Shown piece by piece: positions 37,063-46,318 of a stretch of DNA of 64,000 nt; position 1 is the first letter of the stretch, and the number at the start of each line of letters is the position of its first letter. The notes under the pieces were generated by a model. It searched no databases and was not told the origin of the DNA. It saw only the letters and a program-made list of their open reading frames with translations. The stretch is taken from the NCBI RefSeq assembly GCF_000155595.1, contig NZ_DS989904.1, positions 4,519,987 to 4,583,986 on the forward strand, given 5' to 3'. Source of the stretch: Synechococcus sp. PCC 7335. Its GTDB lineage: Bacteria; Cyanobacteriota; Cyanobacteriia; Phormidesmidales; Phormidesmidaceae. Both the position numbers and the translations under genes were made by a program.

Positions 37063-38149
37063 GGTAGTGACATCTGGATATGAAGAGACCTTTGAACGGT
37101 GGACAGATGCCTTAGAGCAGGCAAATTCGATGAAGTCGTCGCTCAAAAGCTGGTTCAAAGATATTCGTATTTTAGAAGACGGTAGACCGGTGTGGGTGTA
37201 TGGTCGGGGGCGATCGCACCCTGAATACCTTGGTCCTGGCACCTACGACCGACTAGCGAGATTGTTCATGGCCGAAGGCCAAGCCGCAGCGCAGGCAGCG
37301 ACAATGTGGCAGATTCGCGATCATCAATTTGTCTGGGGTGAGCGCACCTATCTGATGGGGGTGCTAAACGTGACACCCGATAGCTTTAGCGATGGCGGCG
37401 AATTTAATACGATTGAAACGGCACTCGCTCAGGCAAAAGCGCTAGTAGAAGCGGATATGGATATTCTAGATATCGGCGGACAGTCAAGCCGTCCTGGCTC
37501 AAAACCGACCACACTAGAAGAAGAGTGTGATCGCGTCCTGCCGATCATCAAGGCTATCCGCACCAATCATCACCATAGACTACAAAACATTCCTATCTCG
37601 ATCGATACTACCCGCGCCAAAGTTGCCAAAGCTGCACTAGAACTGGGTGCAGACATCGTTAACGATATCTCTGCAGGCACCTACGAGCCCAGCATATTAG
37701 AGGTCACAGCCAACGCGGGTGCGCCCATTATCCTGATGCATCTGCGGGGTACACCTGAAACCATGCAGCAGATGACAGACTACGATGACCTGATGCGAGA
37801 GATCGTTTTGTTTCTAGCAGGCCAGGCAGACAAGGCCGTGGAGGCTGGCATCGATCCGAAGAAAATCGCGGTCGATCCTGGCATCGGGTTTGCTAAAACC
37901 ATCTCTCAAAACATCACAATCTTGCAGGAGCTTGAAGCGCTAAAAGCGCTGAACTGTCCGATTCTAGTGGGAACGTCGCGTAAAAGCTTTATCGGGAAGA
38001 TTCTAGATCAGCCCAAAGCAAAAGATCGGGTATGGGGAACAGCGGCAACGGTAGATTGTGCGATCGCTCACGGTGCAGATATCATCCGCGTACACGATGG
38101 CCCTCAAATGCGAGATGTTTGTCGCATGGCCGATCGCCTTTGGCGCTAA
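37052..38149 (+). CDS. folP: Dihydropteroate synthase with an N-terminal extension
   Basis: Condenses 6-hydroxymethyl-dihydropterin diphosphate with p-aminobenzoate in folate synthesis. The TIM barrel starts near 95; LMGVLNVTPDSFSDGG is at about 101, then DILDIGGQSSRPGSK, ISIDTTRAKVAKAALE, DIVNDISAG, APIILMHLRGTPETMQ, IAVDPGIGFAKT and ILVGTSRKSFIG, a complete set. The roughly 90 residues before it are not part of the standard enzyme; they have no stop or second clear start and read like a compact domain (TFERWTDALEQANSM, PVWVYGRGRSHPEYLGPGTY). An internal ATG at about residue 86 could give a standard-length enzyme. Confidence 0.9.
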   Translation: MAFKVVTSGYEETFERWTDALEQANSMKSSLKSWFKDIRILEDGRPVWVYGRGRSHPEYLGPGTYDRLARLFMAEGQAAAQAATMWQIRDHQFVWGERTYLMGVLNVTPDSFSDGGEFNTIETALAQAKALVEADMDILDIGGQSSRPGSKPTTLEEECDRVLPIIKAIRTNHHHRLQNIPISIDTTRAKVAKAALELGADIVNDISAGTYEPSILEVTANAGAPIILMHLRGTPETMQQMTDYDDLMREIVLFLAGQADKAVEAGIDPKKIAVDPGIGFAKTISQNITILQELEALKALNCPILVGTSRKSFIGKILDQPKAKDRVWGTAATVDCAIAHGADIIRVHDGPQMRDVCRMADRLWR

Positions 38150-38266
38150 GTTCTAATCGCTGCTGACCTAGCTCTACTCCCATTTCTCTCTTTCAGGGCA
38201 TTTGAGAACCGGACATGCTGATTTACACTAAAAGACGCACTCCATAGATCGATCCCGAGGTTTCCC

Positions 38267-38848
38267 ATGAGACGATACAAAGCCATCGTTGGTGTTCTAC
38301 TAGCTGCGATCGCCACCTTCTTGGTGAGCTGTGGCGGTAGCCCCGAAGCGGTAGCCCCTACCTATACCCCCGAAAAGATCGCTCAGATAACAAACTACGT
38401 TCGCCGACTAGAATCATCTCGTAATCGCTTTCCTGAACTGCTGAACTACATCGAGAAAGATAACTGGGTCAACGTCGATAACTTCACGCACGGTCCACTG
38501 GGTCAGCTCCGCGCTGAACTGCTACGGTTGTCCGGCCAGCTACTGCCAGAAGATCAGCCCAAAGCAAAAGCACTTTCAGAAGAAATCCTAGGACATTTAG
38601 AGAACTTAGATGCAGCTTCTGAAGAACGTAACTATGGCGAGGCGCTTACTCAATACCGCGAGTTTGTAGGCGATTTTGAAGCTTTGCTGAGTATTGTTCC
38701 TGAAGGCGCGCGTCAAGACGCTATCGATCAAGCAGAGAAAGAAGCTGACGTGTACGAGATGACCACCACCTTTCCAGATGAAAAAGAAATTCGCGCAGCA
38801 GAAGAAGATATGGTTCGGACCCCAGTTCTGCTAGATGGAGACACTTAG
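38267..38848 (+). CDS. psbQ: Photosystem II lipoprotein PsbQ
   Basis: Luminal extrinsic protein that stabilises the oxygen-evolving complex. A lipoprotein signal runs to the lipobox FLVSCGG, so Cys at about 22 is the lipid anchor. The mature part is the PsbQ four-helix bundle: TYTPEKIAQITNYVRRLESS, NWVNVDNFTHGPLGQLRAEL and LLPEDQPKAKALSEEILGHL match cyanobacterial PsbQ closely. The C-terminus after about 150 is an acidic extension longer than I expect (193 residues total). Stands alone; folP is upstream by 117 bp on the same strand. Confidence 0.93.
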   Translation: MRRYKAIVGVLLAAIATFLVSCGGSPEAVAPTYTPEKIAQITNYVRRLESSRNRFPELLNYIEKDNWVNVDNFTHGPLGQLRAELLRLSGQLLPEDQPKAKALSEEILGHLENLDAASEERNYGEALTQYREFVGDFEALLSIVPEGARQDAIDQAEKEADVYEMTTTFPDEKEIRAAEEDMVRTPVLLDGDT

Positions 38849-39022
38849 AGATACGATGGAAGCGGTAGTTGGGGACGCGAAAAATCTAGGTGGCGATGCC
38901 TAAGTCAAAACCGTTTAGCGTCAAGCGTAGACTGCTGTAGATTTTTGTGAGTAGTTTGTAAGTAGACAGGGGGTGGAATATCATCCTCTGTTTTTTATTC
39001 GACATCCTTCTAATGAAACCGC

Positions 39023-40147
39023 ATGAGACCTAAAGTTGTTGTTGTTGGCTGTGGCGTTGTTGGCGCTATGATCGCTTACGAACTCAGTCTCCATGTAGCG
39101 GCAGACATTTACGTTATCGATCAGCATCAACCTGCGCAAGGCTCTACCGGCGCCGCGCTTGGCGTTTTGATGGGCGTGATCAGCCGCAAGGTAAAAGGAC
39201 GAACTTGGCAGTTAAGAGAAACAAGTATTTGTCGCTATCGTTCGCTAGTTCGCGAGCTACACCAGCAAGGTTATCCTGTTCCTTTTAATACGCAAGGAAT
39301 ACTTAGCCTGTGTTTCAACGAAGATCAGCTACCTCGATGGCATGCCTTGAAGAAGAAACGAGCCGAACAGGGATGGCCTTTAGACATCTGGAGGCCAGGA
39401 GAGTTAGCAGAAAAGTGTCCCCATATTGAGCTAGAAAACGAGTTTAAGAATGAGAGCGGTGATCGTGTGCTTCAATCTGTAGCCGCAGCCATCTACTCGC
39501 CTGCCGACGCTCAGGTGCACCCAGCTCAATTGACCCAGGCGCTAGTATCAGCTTCTAAAAAGCGAGGGGTGCGTTTTCTTTTTGATACAGAAGTCACTGG
39601 TTTAGAAATCCGAGGAACCAGATGCAACAGCATACAAACAAAGAACGAAGTGATTGTTGCAGATTGGGTAGTTTTATCAGCTGGACTAGGAGCGGCTAAT
39701 CTATCCAGGATATCAGCTGAGCCTCTAGAGCTAATACCGGTATTGGGTCAGGCGATGGAGATTGAGTTGAGCACTGAAGTCGGCGATCGCACTTTTCAAC
39801 CTGTGATCAATGGTGACGATATTCAGTTTGTTCCACTCGGAGGCAAGCGCTATTGGTTAGGCGCGACGGTAGAATTTCCTGAAGGCAACCTCCCATTGAG
39901 TGCAAAGGCTAATGGATTGAAAGATTTGCAGCAGGCGGCAGCGCGATTTTGTAGTGTGATCGCCCAGGCCAACATCCTTGATACCTGGAGCGGCCTACGC
40001 CCTCGCCCAGTAGGACAACCAGCCCCTGTGATTAAGCCTTTGGGTGATATAGAAAACGTCATACTAGCCACAGGCCACTATCGCAATGGTGTATTACTCG
40101 CGCCTGCTACCGCCAAAGCAGTATGCCAACATCTAGAAGCTATGTAA
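39023..40147 (+). CDS. FAD-dependent oxidoreductase, DAO/glycine-oxidase type
   Basis: N-terminal dinucleotide site VVVVGCGVVGAMIAYELSL, Glu/Asp at the strand end (YVIDQHQP), then GSTGAALGVLMGVI typical of DAO flavoproteins, and the C-terminal VILATGHYRNGVLLAPATAK, which closes the FAD site. Members oxidise amine groups, for example glycine oxidase ThiO. Many cyanobacteria carry ThiO fused to ThiG; this one is single-domain, 374 residues, so ThiO identity is uncertain. The next small gene begins 25 bp downstream and may be co-transcribed. Confidence 0.85.
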   Translation: MRPKVVVVGCGVVGAMIAYELSLHVAADIYVIDQHQPAQGSTGAALGVLMGVISRKVKGRTWQLRETSICRYRSLVRELHQQGYPVPFNTQGILSLCFNEDQLPRWHALKKKRAEQGWPLDIWRPGELAEKCPHIELENEFKNESGDRVLQSVAAAIYSPADAQVHPAQLTQALVSASKKRGVRFLFDTEVTGLEIRGTRCNSIQTKNEVIVADWVVLSAGLGAANLSRISAEPLELIPVLGQAMEIELSTEVGDRTFQPVINGDDIQFVPLGGKRYWLGATVEFPEGNLPLSAKANGLKDLQQAAARFCSVIAQANILDTWSGLRPRPVGQPAPVIKPLGDIENVILATGHYRNGVLLAPATAKAVCQHLEAM

Positions 40148-40172
40148 TTCAACTTAAAGCAGCGAACGCTAT

Positions 40173-40412
40173 ATGTTCTCTAAAGAAAACTGGTACATCG
40201 TCAAACAAGATTCCCAAGCATGCAAAATTGTGTCTGAACAAGAGCTAGAAGCATTGACCGAAACAGACGGCGAAACAGCATCGCCTGCTGGAGCGCCTAC
40301 ATCTGGGGCACCTGAAGCGCCTATACAATGGGGGCCGTTCGAAACACAAGAGCAGGCCATTGCGAAACGCATTGGCCTAATCAGGGCTGGAAAATGTCAG
40401 CCCGTGATCTGA
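40173..40412 (+). CDS. Small conserved cyanobacterial protein, 79 aa
   Basis: A short protein of two conserved ends, NWYIVKQDSQACKIVSEQEL and WGPFETQEQAIAKRIGLIRA followed by GKCQP, joined by an Ala/Gly/Pro/Thr linker. Small proteins with this WYIV...WGPF...AIAKRIGLIRAGKCxP layout occur in many cyanobacteria without known function. No signal or membrane helix. Confidence 0.78.
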   Translation: MFSKENWYIVKQDSQACKIVSEQELEALTETDGETASPAGAPTSGAPEAPIQWGPFETQEQAIAKRIGLIRAGKCQPVI

Positions 40413-40444
40413 GCTGATCAATTATTGTGCAATTACTGCCACGC

Positions 40445-41743
40445 CTAGCGATCTGCAGCGCCAGCACTGCTTGCAGACTGACGCTGCAAACGAACTTCGT
40501 CCGTTAAAACTTTCACGGCTTCTGCATACTGCGGATCGTCCAAAGTACCAACTTTGTCGCGATCTTCTACCAGTGCCTCACGCTCTTCATCGCTCAGCTC
40601 TACGATGTAGTCAGGCTCGATGCCTAGCTTATTGATATCTCGCCCAGAAGGCGTTAGATATTTGGCAATGGTCACAGCGATTCCAGACCCATCCGTCAGC
40701 CCTCTTACTGATTGCACCAGCCCTTTACCAAACGTTTGCGTCCCTACGAGCGTCGCTCGCTGATTGTCTTGCAATGCACCGGAGAGAATTTCACTCGCGC
40801 TAGCAGACCCACCATCTACCAAAACAACTAGAGGCTTGTCTGTTAAAGCTTCGCTATGGGCGACTTCTTCATTACTTGTCGAATTTCGATCCACCGTAGA
40901 GACAATCGTGCCTTCTTCAATCCACATCTTAGCAATCTCAATACTAGAGAATAGTAATCCTCCTGGATTGGATCTAAGATCTAAGACATAGCCAGTCACC
41001 TTTCGCTCTTCTAATGATTCGATCGCGTCTTTCATCTCCTCAGCAGCGTTACTACTAAACTGAGTGAGTCTGATGTAGCCAATAGATCCTTGTGGACTGT
41101 CCTTGACAGAGAAGCGAACAGGATGAATTTCAATACGGGCACGAGTAAGCTCGAACTCTAGCGCTCTGCCATCTCTATCAATTGAAAGAACGACATCAGA
41201 GTTTACTGGACCTCGAATCAAGCTAACGGCATCGTTTAGCTCCATGCCTTCTGTACTATTGCCATCGATCGAGGTAATGACATCCCCTGACAGCAAGCCA
41301 GCCTCGAAGGCAGGAGTAGCTTCGATCGGAGAGACAACGACAATATTGTCAGTCTCTTCTTCCTTAGAAATTTGGATACCAACCCCGGTAAGTTCTCCCG
41401 AGGTTTCGATCTGCATATTGTTGAATTCCTCGGGATCCATAAACCGCGTGTATGGATCGTCGAGCTGCTCTAGCATTTCGCGCACGGCTACGTACGCAGA
41501 CTCTTTATCGGTGTAGGTACGATTAAGATACTCTAGACGTACGTCATTCCAATCTAGCGAGTTGAAGGATTCGTCAACGTACTGGTTATCGATGAGGTTC
41601 CACACTTCATCGACTATCTCTTTGGGACCGTCTTTGAAGAAAGCTTGACCGTCAGATAGTTGAATACCTGTACCTGTTATGACTAAAGCTGCGCTTGCCA
41701 GCGCAGTCGCTCCCAAGATAAAACCGCGCTTGTTGACTGTCAT
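40445..41743 (-). CDS. C-terminal processing serine protease, S41 family
   Basis: PDZ-containing protease exported to the lumen or periplasm. N-terminal signal (RGFILGATALASAALVITG) is at about 5-25. The PDZ domain lies at about 120-205 (ELTGVGIQISKEEE, IEATPAFEAGLLSGDVITSI). The catalytic Ser is in VDGGSASASEILSGAL (about 313), the general-base Lys in TFGKGLVQSV (about 339). Cyanobacteria have three paralogues (CtpA, CtpB, CtpC); one, CtpA, trims the D1 precursor. I cannot decide which one this is. Confidence 0.9.
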   Translation of the reverse strand: MTVNKRGFILGATALASAALVITGTGIQLSDGQAFFKDGPKEIVDEVWNLIDNQYVDESFNSLDWNDVRLEYLNRTYTDKESAYVAVREMLEQLDDPYTRFMDPEEFNNMQIETSGELTGVGIQISKEEETDNIVVVSPIEATPAFEAGLLSGDVITSIDGNSTEGMELNDAVSLIRGPVNSDVVLSIDRDGRALEFELTRARIEIHPVRFSVKDSPQGSIGYIRLTQFSSNAAEEMKDAIESLEERKVTGYVLDLRSNPGGLLFSSIEIAKMWIEEGTIVSTVDRNSTSNEEVAHSEALTDKPLVVLVDGGSASASEILSGALQDNQRATLVGTQTFGKGLVQSVRGLTDGSGIAVTIAKYLTPSGRDINKLGIEPDYIVELSDEEREALVEDRDKVGTLDDPQYAEAVKVLTDEVRLQRQSASSAGAADR

Positions 41744-42038
41744 AGAGAATTAGAATCCTGCGTGGAGGACGTTGTGAGTACGCCCAATTTAACACAACCC
41801 ATTTATTTGTAGCCTGAGCTTAGGCTGAGAACACTTCTCTACTGAGCAAGCTTCATACTAGAAAGTGCATTTAAGAAGAGTTCTTGAGAAAAGTAGAAAA
41901 AGCACAGGGTTAGTATGGTGGCAAGTAGACCACTTTCTTAAGCGTTTACCATTTGCAGAGCTAGCCTAAAGCTGAACTCGTGTAGTGCTAAACACGTGTC
42001 GTGCTAAATACCAAAGATACCGAATGCCTTTGCGATCA

Positions 42039-43289
42039 CTAACTCACATCGGGTTCTACCCAGCGGCCATCTGACTTAATCAAGTTAATCAACTCTTCTA
42101 CACCATTCTCTTCAGGGACCCGTTTGATTTCTTCGCGGCCTCTATACAAAGCGATGGTGTTCGCTTGTTTACCGACATAGCCGTAGTCTGCATCGGCCAT
42201 TTCACCTGGCCCATTGACGATACAGCCCATCACCGCAATGTCTAATCCCGTCAGATGACTTGTCGCTTCTCTGACCTTGTGCAAAACATCTTCTAGATTA
42301 AATAGCGTACGTCCACAAGAAGGACAAGCAACGTATTCCACCATGGTTTTACGCAAGCCCAGTGCCTGTAGGATGCTGTAGCACACAGGGATCTCTTTTT
42401 CTGGAGCTTCTGTTAAGGAGACGCGAATGGTATCGCCAATGCCCATGGCCAGCAATGTGGCAATTCCCGCAGTAGACTTGATTCGTCCATATTCACCGTC
42501 ACCAGCTTCAGTGACACCTAGGTGCAGCGGATAGCTCATGCCTAGCTCGTCCATGCGCTGAACCATCAGTCTGTAGGCAGCTAGCATAACCGGCACTCGT
42601 GAAGCCTTGAGCGACAAAACAATATTGCGGAAGTTCAGAGATTCGCAGATACGGATGAATTCTAGGGCCGATTCGACCATACCTTCGGGGGTATCACCGT
42701 AGGTAAAAAGCATTCGCTCAGCAAGAGAGCCGTGGTTGACACCAATTCGCATCGCCTTGTTTTGATCGCGTAAGGAAATGACAAGCGGCTCTAAGGTTTC
42801 TCGGATTTTCTCGCCGATGGCATCGAATTCAGCCTGAGTATATTCGGTGCGATCGCTCTCTGCTTTCTCAAATACGTACAGACCGGGATTAATCCGCACC
42901 TTGTCAACATGCTTAGCGACTTCGAGCGCGATCTTCATGCCGTTGTGATGCACATCAGCCACCAACGGTACTGGTTGATACGTTTTTGCTAGCCGATCTT
43001 TAATCTCTGATAGCGCCCGGGCATGCGCCATACTAGGCACCGTCACTCGAACAATTTCGCAGCCAACTTCATGCAGCCGGCGAATAGCTGCTACCGAACC
43101 CTCAATGTCTAATGTATCTTCGTTGATCATAGACTGCACTACGACCGGATGCCCGCCACCAATTGTGATATCTCCTACTTTGACTGGCCTAGTTTTGCGG
43201 CGATGAATTGTCGTGTCAAAGGCGACTTCAGCAGGCGCACTAGTTGTCGTAGGCTTAGGTTTAGCAGCGGGAGAAGACAGAGTTTGCAT
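42039..43289 (-). CDS. ispG: 4-hydroxy-3-methylbut-2-enyl diphosphate synthase
   Basis: MEP-pathway iron-sulfur enzyme that makes HMBPP, the isoprenoid precursor. The N-terminal TIM barrel has [20 protein letters not shown] and [20 protein letters not shown]. The cluster-binding cysteines are in CPSCGRTLF and [17 protein letters not shown]. Length 416 residues is the cyanobacterial size. The N-terminal 30 residues are Pro/Thr/Ala-rich and may not be needed. Minus-strand neighbours are the TPR gene 59 bp upstream and the ExbD set. Confidence 0.95.
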   Translation of the reverse strand: MQTLSSPAAKPKPTTTSAPAEVAFDTTIHRRKTRPVKVGDITIGGGHPVVVQSMINEDTLDIEGSVAAIRRLHEVGCEIVRVTVPSMAHARALSEIKDRLAKTYQPVPLVADVHHNGMKIALEVAKHVDKVRINPGLYVFEKAESDRTEYTQAEFDAIGEKIRETLEPLVISLRDQNKAMRIGVNHGSLAERMLFTYGDTPEGMVESALEFIRICESLNFRNIVLSLKASRVPVMLAAYRLMVQRMDELGMSYPLHLGVTEAGDGEYGRIKSTAGIATLLAMGIGDTIRVSLTEAPEKEIPVCYSILQALGLRKTMVEYVACPSCGRTLFNLEDVLHKVREATSHLTGLDIAVMGCIVNGPGEMADADYGYVGKQANTIALYRGREEIKRVPEENGVEELINLIKSDGRWVEPDVS

Positions 43290-43348
43290 GGTTAGAGATA
43301 GAGTTTAATGCGATCTAGTTAAAGCGATCTAGCGACAGCGGCTTGTTT

Positions 43349-43819
43349 CTATCCTAGCTTTGCGGTGCATTCTAAGATCAAGCGCTGGTTAACAAGTGCA
43401 TAAGGCTGAACAGCAAGCGCCTGACGAAAAGACTCAATCGCGGCAGTGTAGTTGCCCACGGCGCTATGACTAAGACCTAGCCCATGAAGCGCACCAAAGT
43501 GGTAGGGGACGAGTGCAACCACTTTTTGGCAGGCGGCGATCGCACGCCAATAATCCCCTTGGGTATAGTGCAAAACCGCCAGTCGATTCCAGGCTTCAGC
43601 AAAATCAGGCTGCGCTTCGACAATATCACCCAGTAAGGCTTCAGACTGAGTCATCTTCCCAGCTTGAAGTAAAGTTTGCGCTTCCATGAGCTGCTGAGCA
43701 CCGTAGACACCCTTTTGATGAAACCAAGCATGCCAAAACAAAGAAGAGGCGCGATCACGTACTTCAGCGTCTGGCCGCTTGAGATCTTCGAGCAAGCGAT
43801 TAACGCGATCTAAATCCAT
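43349..43819 (-). CDS. TPR-repeat protein
   Basis: A 156-residue protein with about three TPR units between 60 and 150 (FAEAWNRLAVLHYTQGDYWRA, AIAACQKVVALVPYHFGALH, GLGLSHSAVGNYTAAIESFR, and so on). TPR proteins are docking factors; no partner can be named. No signal peptide. Ends 59 bp from ispG and begins 90 bp from the exbD gene on the same strand. Confidence 0.85.
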   Translation of the reverse strand: MDLDRVNRLLEDLKRPDAEVRDRASSLFWHAWFHQKGVYGAQQLMEAQTLLQAGKMTQSEALLGDIVEAQPDFAEAWNRLAVLHYTQGDYWRAIAACQKVVALVPYHFGALHGLGLSHSAVGNYTAAIESFRQALAVQPYALVNQRLILECTAKLG

Positions 43820-43909
43820 TAACTGAAACGTTCCTTGTCACAAAGCGCCTTCAAACGAACGATTTAACCAACGGTGGATTAGACAATAGACTACACAAAT
43901 ATCACCCTA

Positions 43910-44329
43910 CTATTCTACGGCTAACGAGACTCGGCGACCGCCACTTCCTCTCAGTTCATCTAGGAGATTGGCAATATCATCATAGGGTAGAGTCCGATCC
44001 GCCTTGAGCAAGATCGTTCCATCAGGATTCTCCTGAAAATAAGTCCTTAGCCTAGGTGATAGATTTCGTAGCTGAATGATTTCATCATCTAAGATCAGCT
44101 CCTTTTGAGCCGTCAGACCAATTACAAAAGGCGGCGACTCGTCTGCGCTGCCGCTGATAATTTCATCAGTACTATTAACAGAGCGGGGCAGGGTGACGCC
44201 GTTGATCTCGACACCGGTTAGGCCCATAGAGATGACAACGAAGAAGATCAGCACCGTCATTAGTACATCCATCATCGGCACAAGGTTGACTTCAGGAATC
44301 CGGCTAGGACGACGATGACGAGTACGCAT
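43910..44329 (-). CDS. ExbD/TolR-family biopolymer transport protein, second paralogue
   Basis: One membrane helix after a basic N-terminus: SRIPEVNLVPMMDVLMTVLI with the conserved Asp in the helix (MMDVLM), which carries protons in ExbD/TolR. The C-terminal periplasmic domain includes LILDDEIIQLRNLSP, ILLKADRTLPYDDIANLLDE and RGSGGRRVSLAVE. The frame is open further to 44434, but the ATG at 44327-44329 gives the family start MRTRHRRPSR. It is the second of two ExbD genes in tandem, clearly diverged from the first. Confidence 0.88.
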   Translation of the reverse strand: MRTRHRRPSRIPEVNLVPMMDVLMTVLIFFVVISMGLTGVEINGVTLPRSVNSTDEIISGSADESPPFVIGLTAQKELILDDEIIQLRNLSPRLRTYFQENPDGTILLKADRTLPYDDIANLLDELRGSGGRRVSLAVE

Positions 44330-44375
44330 AGGACAAAAGTTAAGCAGTAGGAAAGTGCAGGTTGAAAGACATCGC

Positions 44376-44798
44376 TTAGGACGCTTCTCTGATAGCCAAA
44401 GAAACTCGCTTGCCGCCGACAGCTCGCATATCACCGAGAAACTGAACTACTTGCTCATAAGGAAGTTCGCGGCTAGGAATCAAATAAACAATCCTGTCGG
44501 TATCTTGAGCTAGGTAAGACTCTATTTCGATAGCCAGCGGCTCAGGCGCAATAGGGTTCCCGTTGAGTAGTCTCTGGCCAGTCCCGTCCATTTCAACCAC
44601 AAACGGATCTCGAACGAGGTCTGCTTCCTCACCAGGTTCCTCGGTTTGCTCAGGAGGCAGGTCTACCTGAATTAGCTCCTCACGACCTAGCGAGATAGAG
44701 ATCACCACAAAGAAAGCTAGAACCCCCATCATCACCGTCAGCATGGGAATGAGATCTATTGTCGGAATGCTATTGTCTTCGGTGTGTCGAAAGCGCAT
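44376..44798 (-). CDS. ExbD/TolR-family biopolymer transport protein, first paralogue
   Basis: Same layout as the next gene: MRFRHTEDNSIPTIDLIPML and the helix MLTVMMGVLAFFVVISISLG, but the in-helix Asp of ExbD is replaced, the position carrying Thr in MLTVMMG, which is unusual. The C-terminal domain has IVYLIPSRELPYEQVVQFLG and GGKRVSLAI. The longer frame begins at a TTG (44816); I use the ATG at 44796-44798. If the Asp really is missing, this subunit would not carry protons and its partner would have to. Confidence 0.85.
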   Translation of the reverse strand: MRFRHTEDNSIPTIDLIPMLTVMMGVLAFFVVISISLGREELIQVDLPPEQTEEPGEEADLVRDPFVVEMDGTGQRLLNGNPIAPEPLAIEIESYLAQDTDRIVYLIPSRELPYEQVVQFLGDMRAVGGKRVSLAIREAS

Positions 44799-44938
44799 TT
44801 TGAGAAGGGGAAACAAGCGTTCTGTAGACTGGAGTTCAGACTAGAACTTCTAGTAAATAGAAGTCAATTTAGTAGGCTAAGGATCAAGCCAAAGCTCAGC
44901 GAGTACGTGAGCCACAAGGGCTTTAGACAGAAGGGGCT

Positions 44939-45682
44939 TTAGAAAGTGGGCTGCTGAAAGGTGGGGGGCGGTGGCAAACTCTCTTCTGGGTGAGTAATCT
45001 CTAGGCTGTTTGCCGGGTCTACAACTGCCAGCTTACCTCTTTGCGCTCGATCCGCTTCATACCAGTATTGGCGATAGATCAGCTCTAGTTCGTTTCCTGC
45101 CTCCGAAAAGTAGTCCATTTGCTGAGCTTGTAGCGTCACCATTACTCGCAGCACAAGCAGTGCCAGAATCGCAACCACCATTCCAGCCGCTGTTGTAATT
45201 AAAGCTTCGCCGATACCGCCCGCAGCTTCTGTCGCACCGATAGCACCATCACTACCGCCAATATTTAAGTTCTCAAACGTTCTAATCAGTCCTATGACAG
45301 TGCCCAGTAGTCCCAACAGAGGAGCAACAGCGACAACGGTCTCTAGTAGCTTGTCACCTTTTCTCATTTTGACAAACTCTTTGTCCGCAGCATTTTCTAG
45401 CGCTAGACGAAAGGAGTCTGGAGAGGGGTTGTGCAGATTCAGCGGAGCGATCAGAAAACGGCCAATCGGTAAATCTCGCGATCGCGCCGCAATCGCAGCA
45501 GCCTCATCTAAACTGGTTCGGGCCTTATCTAATACCTCATTGACGACCTTGGCTTCTCGCCGTAGCAAATCCGTCCAAAAGGTCGCTCTTTCTAACGCGC
45601 AAGCCACTGTCAAGACAGACGCGCCCACAATAGGCACCATGACCGGGCCACCTCTTGCTAAGAAATCAAATACGGTTGCCAT
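44939..45682 (-). CDS. ExbB/TolQ/MotA-family proton channel protein
   Basis: Three membrane helices: GGPVMVPIVGASVLTVACAL near the N-terminus, then ETVVAVAPLLGLLGTVIGLI and EALITTAAGMVVAILALLVL. The APLLGLLGTVIG and GIGEALITTAAGMVVAI motifs are the ExbB/TolQ signature. It lies upstream of two ExbD genes and should form the energiser complex that draws on the proton gradient for a TonB- or Tol-like function. No TonB gene is nearby. The Pro-rich C-terminal tail (EESLPPPPTFQQP) is cytoplasmic. Confidence 0.92.
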   Translation of the reverse strand: MATVFDFLARGGPVMVPIVGASVLTVACALERATFWTDLLRREAKVVNEVLDKARTSLDEAAAIAARSRDLPIGRFLIAPLNLHNPSPDSFRLALENAADKEFVKMRKGDKLLETVVAVAPLLGLLGTVIGLIRTFENLNIGGSDGAIGATEAAGGIGEALITTAAGMVVAILALLVLRVMVTLQAQQMDYFSEAGNELELIYRQYWYEADRAQRGKLAVVDPANSLEITHPEESLPPPPTFQQPTF

Positions 45683-45852
45683 ATCATCAGCGATAAAAAA
45701 AAAAGGAGGAATACCTGCAGCCTAAGCCGCAGGTAGATACTGCAAAAACTATAGTGTCCGGTCTTTAGTCACAAGTAAACAGAAGATTAATGAAGATGCC
45801 CTACATAAGACCAGTGGATCATAAAGACTAACGGAAAACTAACGGGCCAAAG

Positions 45853-46227
45853 CTATATCAAGCCCCTCTCCCTCATAATACTCAATAGCCAGTTCGCCAT
45901 CGTGGCCCTGCGGGTTAGCCTAGGGACTAGCTGGTCAACTGAGTAGCCCTTGAAACCTAAAACAGTTTTGAGTAGCTGTTTGTTTTCTTTGGGGATTGCT
46001 CTAGTCAGCTGCACTGTCGCTGGCCTGCTTTCGATAAAGTTGGGTGGTTCAGGATACTTCTCGGCCCAGAGCTTGTCTACATTTTGGGTTTGCCACGTCT
46101 GGGTATCCATGCAATAGGTATAGCCCAGGGTTTGCCAGACTAGCTGATTAACCGTATCGTCGGCTAGATCACCATTGAGGATAGCCCATAGCGTCTCAGT
46201 TGTTAGATCAGGAAGGTCAGTCATCAT
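45853..46227 (-). CDS. DUF1823 family protein
   Basis: A short cyanobacterial/plastid family with unknown function. Visible conserved pieces are LTTETLWAILNGDLADDTVN, WQTLGYTYC, YPEPPNFIESRPATVQLTRA and IPKENKQLLKTVLGFKGY, then RRATMANWLLSIMRERG. The frame is open to a TTG at 46248; the ATG at 46225-46227 (or 46222-46224) is more plausible. Divergent from birA. Confidence 0.85.
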   Translation of the reverse strand: MMTDLPDLTTETLWAILNGDLADDTVNQLVWQTLGYTYCMDTQTWQTQNVDKLWAEKYPEPPNFIESRPATVQLTRAIPKENKQLLKTVLGFKGYSVDQLVPRLTRRATMANWLLSIMRERGLI

Positions 46228-46318
46228 AGAACCGATAATACCAACCAATCTGAGTCCAATTCATCCCCTAACAGCGAGTCGTCAAATTAATCACGAGAAG
46301 ATCCAGACAGCGCTAGCC

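Noticed and set aside
45294-45725. A 143-codon + strand frame opposite exbB
   Set aside because: Antisense shadow of the ExbB coding sequence; Ser/Ala/Arg-rich with no motif.
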